Assembly (NCBI GenBank): GCA_900554995.1 | Contig: USJJ01000020.1 | Span: forward strand, 1-11,615 | Direction of reading: 5' to 3' | Length of the DNA: 11,615 nucleotides | Origin: an uncultured Ruminococcus sp. | GTDB taxonomy: Bacteria > Bacillota > Clostridia > Oscillospirales > Acutalibacteraceae | Shown here: positions 8,801 to 11,615 of the stretch, piece after piece | Position numbering within the stretch: position 1 is the stretch's first letter | How the letters are laid out: the number at the start of each line of letters is the position of its first letter | Notes under the pieces: model-generated | The model's database searches: none | What the model saw: the letters and a program-made list of their open reading frames with translations, nothing else | What the model was told of the DNA's origin: nothing | Translations under genes and position numbers: made by a program

Positions 8801-11134
8801 GGCAAAGCTCAAATCGGTGTAGCGGTCATTAAACTGCCTGTCATAAAAGGCAGGGTGTTCCGAAAATCCGATAGAAAACTGGATGCCGTCTGGCTTTTGT
8901 TCAGGCGGTATTTCCGTTTTCTGTTTCTCGGTCACAACGACCTTTAAGTGGTCGTTGGCAGGGTTTTCCTTTAGCTTTTCCTCAAAGTCTGCCCGACTAA
9001 GTTCCTTGCCGAACAGTGGAAACTCTGGATTACGCAGAGAAACGGCATTTTCATCGAATGCCACAACCTCGTATTTATCGGCACCGATATATACCACATC
9101 GTCCTCATGGTAGAGATAGCGAAGCGGATATAGCTCCAGAAGCTCCTGCGAAAAACGCCACGCATTGCTGCGGCTGTAAATATCAGAAGTCTTACCCTGT
9201 ACCAGAGCAAGAAAGTCAATGAGCTGCTGAACGGTGGCAGGGTCAGATAAATGCTGTTCCATCTGCTCAGCGGTCACATCGGCAAGGTCGTTTCTGTTTA
9301 CATTTTCAAGCAGACTTTTTTCGTAACCGTCCAAGTCACGGATAAAATCGGACAGCCGCAAAGAGAGCGTATCCCGTTTATCAGCAGGGGGCAGGTCACG
9401 GTGGGCATCAATAAATCTCTGCCTGTTCACTTTCTCCTGCGTGTCGATTTCATACTGCGGAGCTTCCACGCTCTTTAGATATTCGGGATAGTGGTCTTTC
9501 TCTTTTTCATTCAGATAGCGGTTATTCTTTATCAGCTCACGCAGCCGCTTTTCCATCTTACTCCAAGAGAGGATAAGGTCTGGATTGGTGTATGAGCCAT
9601 GCTTTTCAATGTGGATACCTTTGCCATCGTGGGACTGACCGCCTTGCGTTCCGTCTGGGAAGTAGTGCGTACCGCCGCCGATACCATACTCATTTTTGAG
9701 AAAAGTGATATTATTTTTGCTGTCCTCTTGTTTCTGGAATTGACGGTAAATGCGGTACTTGCCGTTTTGAAAACCGCTTCCTAATAAAAGAACAGAGTCA
9801 ATATCCTCCTGAGAAATAGCAAAAGCAGAGGATTTTTCGTCCTCTGCTTCAGCTATCATTTCAATCTGTTCCTCTACGGTAGGGAGATTAGCCCTGACCT
9901 CTGTTTCATTGGCGATGCTTTCCTCGGCGGGGTATGACCTGTCTAATTGTAAATCAGCTCTGTCAGTATCACTTCCTCCGCCTGACTGCGAATATTGTTC
10001 ATCAGTCCGACCCACTGCATCGGGGCTTTCGCTTTCAGTTCCTCGGTCACGCCCTGTTCGGCTTGTAGCTGCTTCGTCAGAAGCTCCAACCGTTGTAGTG
10101 CTGTCTGTTCTGTCTGGTGCAGATGTTCGTTCAGCCTGCCCGTTGTCAGCAGGTTGAGGTATGTCACTCTCTTGTGCTGCTCCAGATAATCCCTGTGCAT
10201 CAAAGCGTATCTGCCAAGCGGAAGCTCTGGCTCTGTCGCTAATGTCAGGTCGGGAATAAAATAATCGCCCTGTTTGGTGTAAGTGATTTCGTTCATTGTA
10301 TTTGCTCCTTTCGGGTTGTTCTCTGCCTATATCATACCGAGCCTGCGGTTTCGGTACAAAGGTGCGATTTTGGGTTTTCTCTGCCATTTGCACATCTCGG
10401 ATAGTCAGGGAGATTTCCCTGAGTGCCATTTCCGCAATATCGCTCGTTGCAATACCGAGGGCGTTAATGGTGGCAGGGGTATTAAAATTGATAATATCCT
10501 GAAAATCCTCACGGTCAAAAAACTCGCCCGTGTCCAGACAGCAGCGGCTGATCAGCATAAAAGCAACGCTGTTTGCTGCCAGCCGCTTATATATGACCTC
10601 TACATTGAAATCGTCCAGTTCTTCTAAAAAGCTGTCCTTTGTGCAGTCCTTTAACTGTGAAAAATAATCTGGAAGATTGTCCTCAACAGCGTTCTTTGCC
10701 GTTTCCATTAAGACAGAAGCAAGATCAGAGCCTTCCACCTCTCCAAACCTATCCGAGAGCCTTTCCATAACAGCCTGCTCGTATTGCTCATTCATCTGCC
10801 ATATCGGAACGGGGCGGCTGCCATAATACCCTTCGTGCGTATCTGACACATCAAAGTAATATTTCAGCGTGTTCCTGCGACCTTTCGGGTTAAAGACCGC
10901 TATGCCTTTGCTGTCCTTATTGACCCACCGCCGAAACTGTTTGTTCCAAGTTTCAAGCTGTGCCACGGCAACGGCATCAGGGCGTTGGGCATAGATTAGG
11001 AGCTGTTCGTCAAAGCGGCATTTATAGTTGCGGCAGGCGGCAGCTAAAAATCCCTGCCACGCCTGCGGATTTTTCGCAACGGCAACACCTGTACGCCGAT
11101 ACAGCTCTGTGATTAGCTGATACTTCGCAGCCAT
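2873..11134 (-). CDS. Giant N6-adenine methyltransferase / SNF2-type helicase fusion of the ICE backbone (DarB/LtrC-like)
   Basis: This 2753-residue cytoplasmic protein combines several modules. Residues 1 to about 250 resemble the N-terminal region of ICE antirestriction-like proteins (FDEQLLIYAQRPDAVAV). Residues 280-397 are a polar low-complexity linker. Residues about 430-1150 hold large-polyvalent-protein-associated domains; an LPD25-like part lies near 755-900. The methyltransferase follows: YVGWGGL near 1212, the SAM-binding motif EPSCGTGNFFG at 1283-1293, and the catalytic tetrad NVPF at 1347-1350, a variant of the NPPY/F motif of adenine methylases. The helicase has a Walker A GAGKT at 1955-1959, DESH at 2116-2119, ATGTPISN at 2166-2173 and QRQGRIERQG at 2444-2453. 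Residues about 2663-2727 are likely coiled coil. The start ATG has a strong AAGGAGGTG site 10 bases upstream. By analogy with phage P1 DarB it may act against restriction or in DNA processing during transfer; this is inference. No frameshift or premature stop is seen. Confidence 0.93.
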   Translation of the reverse strand: MAAKYQLITELYRRTGVAVAKNPQAWQGFLAAACRNYKCRFDEQLLIYAQRPDAVAVAQLETWNKQFRRWVNKDSKGIAVFNPKGRRNTLKYYFDVSDTHEGYYGSRPVPIWQMNEQYEQAVMERLSDRFGEVEGSDLASVLMETAKNAVEDNLPDYFSQLKDCTKDSFLEELDDFNVEVIYKRLAANSVAFMLISRCCLDTGEFFDREDFQDIINFNTPATINALGIATSDIAEMALREISLTIRDVQMAEKTQNRTFVPKPQARYDIGREQPERSKYNERNHLHQTGRLFYSRPDISDRARASAWQIRFDAQGLSGAAQESDIPQPADNGQAERTSAPDRTDSTTTVGASDEAATSRTGRDRGTESESPDAVGRTDEQYSQSGGGSDTDRADLQLDRSYPAEESIANETEVRANLPTVEEQIEMIAEAEDEKSSAFAISQEDIDSVLLLGSGFQNGKYRIYRQFQKQEDSKNNITFLKNEYGIGGGTHYFPDGTQGGQSHDGKGIHIEKHGSYTNPDLILSWSKMEKRLRELIKNNRYLNEKEKDHYPEYLKSVEAPQYEIDTQEKVNRQRFIDAHRDLPPADKRDTLSLRLSDFIRDLDGYEKSLLENVNRNDLADVTAEQMEQHLSDPATVQQLIDFLALVQGKTSDIYSRSNAWRFSQELLELYPLRYLYHEDDVVYIGADKYEVVAFDENAVSLRNPEFPLFGKELSRADFEEKLKENPANDHLKVVVTEKQKTEIPPEQKPDGIQFSIGFSEHPAFYDRQFNDRYTDLSFALGNYLLGVLDEKQHREREGDDNVGWYHKTDFDITVTIGGEDFHYDGRFDIGDGEGDLIAHIKNFYEYSLSPDCPFIPEWKKQGEDYYREKMESLRWGRDVFIPYLEQHKDLTPEDRKLFDEIMSFEKEWFVPAEETRSVTDREIDILRDVLSQMKMDDIGLSDENGVIVARDEENRWQGTEFYHFLIDEAMNFDENGELVGMVMDADTLSDFKELAKEKGIPVASNRAVPHYTVEQTSDAFADPFIIRDNSIPEGQDGQYYDVGGIYQTFETEEEAQEYADTLNSAENNVNLFAQKDAERSRQEQDTSDLIGKEIVIDNRRYLIESVGKVSDDVSMRDITFKDSVGFPINRVEKIGYIRSLLEQEQPELPPEEKAEKSAVPSALRHNYRITEDTLGVGGAKEKFHNNMAAINLLHELELENRLATPEEQETLSKYVGWGGLSMAFDENNAAWANEFQELYASLSPEEYRAAMESTLTAFYTPPVVIKGMYEALDRLGFSEGSILEPSCGTGNFFGLLPDSMAGSKLHGVEIDELTGRIAGQLYQKANIAVQGFEETKLPDDHFDVVIGNVPFGDFKVNDSRYNAQKFLIHDYFFAKALDKVRTGGVVAFITSKGTMDKASPEVRKYIAQRAELLGAIRLPDNTFRANAGTEVTSDILFLQKRDRITDIEPDWVHLDTDENGITMNSYFVQHPEMILGEMKMESTRFGMDSACKAYQDIPLSELLHNAVQNIQGEIPEYMGEIDEISDEQDEVIPADPNVRNFSFALVDGKVYFRENDIMTPAAASMTAENRIKGLIEIRDCVRKLIEYQTEDYPEEMIQTEQENLNRLYDAFSKKYGLINRRGNYLAFASDESYFLLCSLEVLDDEGNFKRKADMFTKRTIKPHREITSVEMASEALALSIGEKARVDLPFMEQLTGKTQEELIADLQGVIFRIPAAEPARYVTADEYLSGNVRAKLLTAEAAAKNDPELAVNVEALKQVIPKDLSAAEISVRLGTTWIPQEDIQRFVVELLTPSSYAMGRLKVRYTPMNGDWFIENKSSDIGNVKADSTYGTKRASAYRIIEDTLNLRDTRIFDYVYDEHGNKKAVFNAKETTAAQAKQEAIKQAFQDWIWKDPERRNRLVRYYNDTFNSVRPREYDGSHITFGGISPEITLRPHQVNAIAHILYGGNTLLAHKVGAGKTFEMVAAAQESKRLGLCQKSMFVVPNHLVGQWASEYLRLYPSANILVTTKQDFETGNRKKFCGRIATGDYDAVIIGHSQFEKIPMSIERQREQLEKQLDDIERGIDDVQASKGEQFTVKQLMKTRKAIKTKLEKLNDTKRKDTVIDFEQLGVDRLFIDESHFYKNLYLYTKMRNVGGIAQTEAQKSSDLFMKCRYLDEITGNRGTIFATGTPISNSMVELYSVQRYLQYDTLMQNGLQHFDSWASTFGETVTALELAPEGTNYRAKTRFAKFFNLPELLMMFREVADIQTADMLKLPVPKVNYHNIKTKPSEIQTDMVAGLAKRAEKVRARLVEPNIDNMLKITNDGRKLALDQRMIDPMLPDDPNSKVNACIDNMYRIWEEHADTKATQLIFCDLSTPKNDGTFNVYDDIREKLIARGVPAEQVRFIHEATTDAQKKELFGKVRSGEVRVLLGSTPKMGAGTNVQDRLIAIHNLDCPWRPSDLEQRQGRIERQGNMFPEVEVYRYVTEQTFDAYLYQLVESKQKFISQIMTSKSPVRSAEDVDEVALSFAEVKMLATGDARFKEKMDLDIQVSKLRVLKQSYLSEHYDLEDRVLKYYPQTIKEYEERIAGYENDAALAEQHKPQGEDKFCPMTLKGVTYTEKADAGEMLLAICKEYPMSAPTEIGSYRGFRMEIYYDTVNAHYCMNLCGKAKHKVDLGADALGNLTRIENELSKLPARLEAAKTKKAETIAQLETAKEEIKKPFAFEDELKEKTERLNALNIELNLNEKDTSVMDTEPEQTEEQPERKCASRER
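9943..10296 (-). CDS. tnpV: TnpV-family transposon protein, nested in the +1 frame inside the helicase gene
   Basis: This frame encodes 117 residues starting MNEITYTKQGDYFIPDL and ending in VILTELIYN. It matches the TnpV family (named after Tn4451 of Clostridium perfringens) along its whole length: the early YxxxGDYxxPDL segment, then LGRYALMHRDYLEQHK, the central GRLNEHLH motif, the basic/acidic helix, and the C-terminal MQWVGLMNN...AEE..L.ELIY signature. TnpV is usually near 115-120 residues, so this copy is full length. The ATG is preceded by AAAGGAG at an 8-base spacing. It lies on the same strand as the helicase gene, shifted one base, across helicase residues 280-397, where the helicase frame gives only polar linker. 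TnpV function is not established; resemblance to excisionases has been suggested for Tn4451. Whether this copy is translated is unproven, but an intact frame with a good ribosome site argues for it. Confidence 0.72.
   Translation of the reverse strand: MNEITYTKQGDYFIPDLTLATEPELPLGRYALMHRDYLEQHKRVTYLNLLTTGRLNEHLHQTEQTALQRLELLTKQLQAEQGVTEELKAKAPMQWVGLMNNIRSQAEEVILTELIYN
10305..10311 (-). promoter_or_regulatory. Shine-Dalgarno site of the nested tnpV gene
   Basis: AAAGGAG on the minus strand ends 8 bases before the tnpV ATG, which is the ideal spacing. In the helicase frame the same bases fall within codons for ...PERSK..., so there is no need in that frame for this motif. Confidence 0.6.
10331..10359 (-). 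promoter_or_regulatory. Possible promoter for nested tnpV
   Basis: On the minus strand, TTGTAC (bases 10359-10354) and TATGAT (10336-10331) are separated by exactly 17 bases. The -10 matches the consensus at 5 of 6 positions and the -35 at only 3 of 6. A transcript would start about 28 bases before the tnpV ATG and include its Shine-Dalgarno site. Such a pair can occur by chance, so this is only a candidate. Confidence 0.3.
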
Positions 11135-11157
11135 TAGGTTTTCACCTCCTTATAGAT

Positions 11158-11376
11158 TTATTTTGGGTCATTCATTGGCATCGCCGCCAAAAAGGAAATG
11201 ACCTTGTTTGCCTTGATACTTTTTTGCAGGTCATTGATAAGGGAAATATCCGCAACCGTAATACCCTGCATTGAGAGAATATCGTCCATTGTCATAGCGG
11301 CAATGGCTTTTTCATCGGTAAAACCTGCTTCCAAAATCTTGTTTAAGACCTTGACCGCTTTCTGGTTTACTGCCAT
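11158..11376 (-). CDS. Small conserved ICE protein, 72 residues, unknown function
   Basis: The protein begins MAVNQKAVKVLNKILEAG and is predicted to be mostly helical and soluble, with no signal peptide or membrane segment. The segment around residues 17-45 (FTDEKAIAAMTMDDILSM, then a GITVADI turn) resembles a small helix-hairpin-helix-like or SAP-like helical fold, but I cannot assign a family with confidence. The start is fixed by a GGAGG site 8-9 bases upstream of the ATG, which overlaps the stop codon of the preceding gene. It ends 23 bases before the large methyltransferase-helicase gene. Proteins of this length and composition commonly sit in this position in Tn1549-like elements, so it is probably an accessory to the conjugation or DNA-processing backbone. 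That role is inferred from position only. Confidence 0.8.
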   Translation of the reverse strand: MAVNQKAVKVLNKILEAGFTDEKAIAAMTMDDILSMQGITVADISLINDLQKSIKANKVISFLAAMPMNDPK

Positions 11377-11388
11377 TTGTCAGTCCTC

Positions 11389-11615
11389 CTATCGTTCTAA
11401 ATCCTTGTGCTTCGGGGCTTTTTCCTGCCCCTTGACTTTGGCAAGGGTTTCTTTTGCCCAATCGGGCATACATTCGGGCTTGATTTCCCCAAGCACATCG
11501 TACCTTTCCCATCTGGCTCTTTCGCCCGTGGCAAGGCAAGTACCAAACACCGCCTGACCTCTGCCGCCTGTTGCACCGTTGCCGCCCTCTGCCAAGATAA
11601 GCTGATAGGCAGGGT
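11389..11615 (-). CDS. C-terminal end of a conserved ICE protein (5' end outside window)
   Basis: The reading frame is open from the window edge and gives 74 residues before a TAG stop, including the Gly-rich stretch GGNGATGGRGQAVFGTC followed by a charged tail (KHKDLER). The Gly-rich part, followed by an Arg/Trp-rich segment (RARWERYDV), looks like the conserved end of a protein commonly found just upstream of the large helicase gene in Tn1549-like elements. I do not recognise its function. The TTG at 11595 is an internal Leu codon and not a start, because the frame continues upstream of it (residues PAYQLI precede it). The stop codon directly touches the Shine-Dalgarno site of the next gene, which indicates translational coupling in one operon. 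Confidence 0.65.
   Translation of the reverse strand, partial: PAYQLILAEGGNGATGGRGQAVFGTCLATGERARWERYDVLGEIKPECMPDWAKETLAKVKGQEKAPKHKDLER

Larger units (their letters stand above)
1..11615 (-). mobile_element. Internal part of a Tn1549/CTn-type integrative conjugative element
   Basis: All supported genes lie on one strand, closely spaced, with strong Shine-Dalgarno sites. The content (a 2753-residue methyltransferase-SNF2 helicase preceded by a 72-residue conserved protein and followed by a small conserved gene ending in the residues GYLKKAGIL) matches, from knowledge of the family, the backbone of Tn1549/CTn-like ICEs of Clostridia. No integrase, relaxase, VirB4/VirD4 gene or attachment site is visible, so the borders lie outside the window. 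The block below about base 2424 is AT-rich and is probably a cargo insertion within the element. The family assignment is by recognition, not by a database search. Confidence 0.8.

Noticed and set aside
11312..11539. 75-codon minus-strand frame overlapping the two first genes
   Set aside because: It is out of frame with two genes that have good stops and ribosome sites; its Gly/Arg/Lys-rich sequence looks like a shifted reading.
1..11615. CRISPR arrays, tRNA or rRNA genes, insertion-sequence ends
   Set aside because: I saw no regularly spaced repeats, no cloverleaf-like segments and no terminal inverted repeats with a transposase; by-eye search cannot exclude weak ones.

Overview
The window is part of an integrative and conjugative element (ICE) of the Tn1549/CTn type found in Clostridia and related gut Firmicutes. 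Every supported gene lies on the minus strand, so the biological reading order runs from base 11615 down to base 1. The assignment rests on the very large protein with an adenine-methyltransferase and a SNF2-type helicase in one chain, on small conserved companion genes around it, and on strong Shine-Dalgarno sites (GGAGG-type) before nearly every gene. Neither the ends of the element nor its integrase or relaxase are in view, so the exact element and host cannot be named.

Layout in transcription order. (1) 11615-11389: C-terminal end of a conserved ICE gene. (2) 11376-11158: a 72-residue conserved ICE protein. (3) 11134-2873: the 2753-residue methyltransferase-helicase. (4) Nested inside it, at 10296-9943 on the same strand but in another frame, an intact 117-residue TnpV-family gene with its own Shine-Dalgarno site and a promoter-like sequence. 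(5) About 2858-2424: a small gene that appears to be its own transcription unit, with a promoter (perfect TATAAT) and a strong intrinsic terminator. (6) 2423-41: an AT-rich three-gene cassette, visibly different in base composition from the GC-richer backbone. It encodes a HEPN-like protein with an R-x4-H motif, an HNH/zinc-finger-like protein and a single-pass membrane protein, and it is closed by a second intrinsic terminator. (7) 40-1: a Shine-Dalgarno-like sequence that may belong to the next gene.

The large protein and its companions are ICE backbone. By analogy with DarB of phage P1 and related fused methylase-helicases, the large protein may protect transferred DNA or remodel it in the recipient. 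The AT-rich cassette looks like cargo inserted between backbone genes. HEPN RNase-like plus HNH-like plus membrane protein is compatible with a defence or toxin-type module, but this is inference only.

The most unusual feature is the same-strand overlap. A whole tnpV-type gene is read in the +1 frame across residues 280-397 of the helicase protein. In the helicase frame this stretch gives only a polar, low-complexity linker. This suggests that a tnpV gene was captured and its alternate frame became linker sequence while tnpV itself stayed intact.
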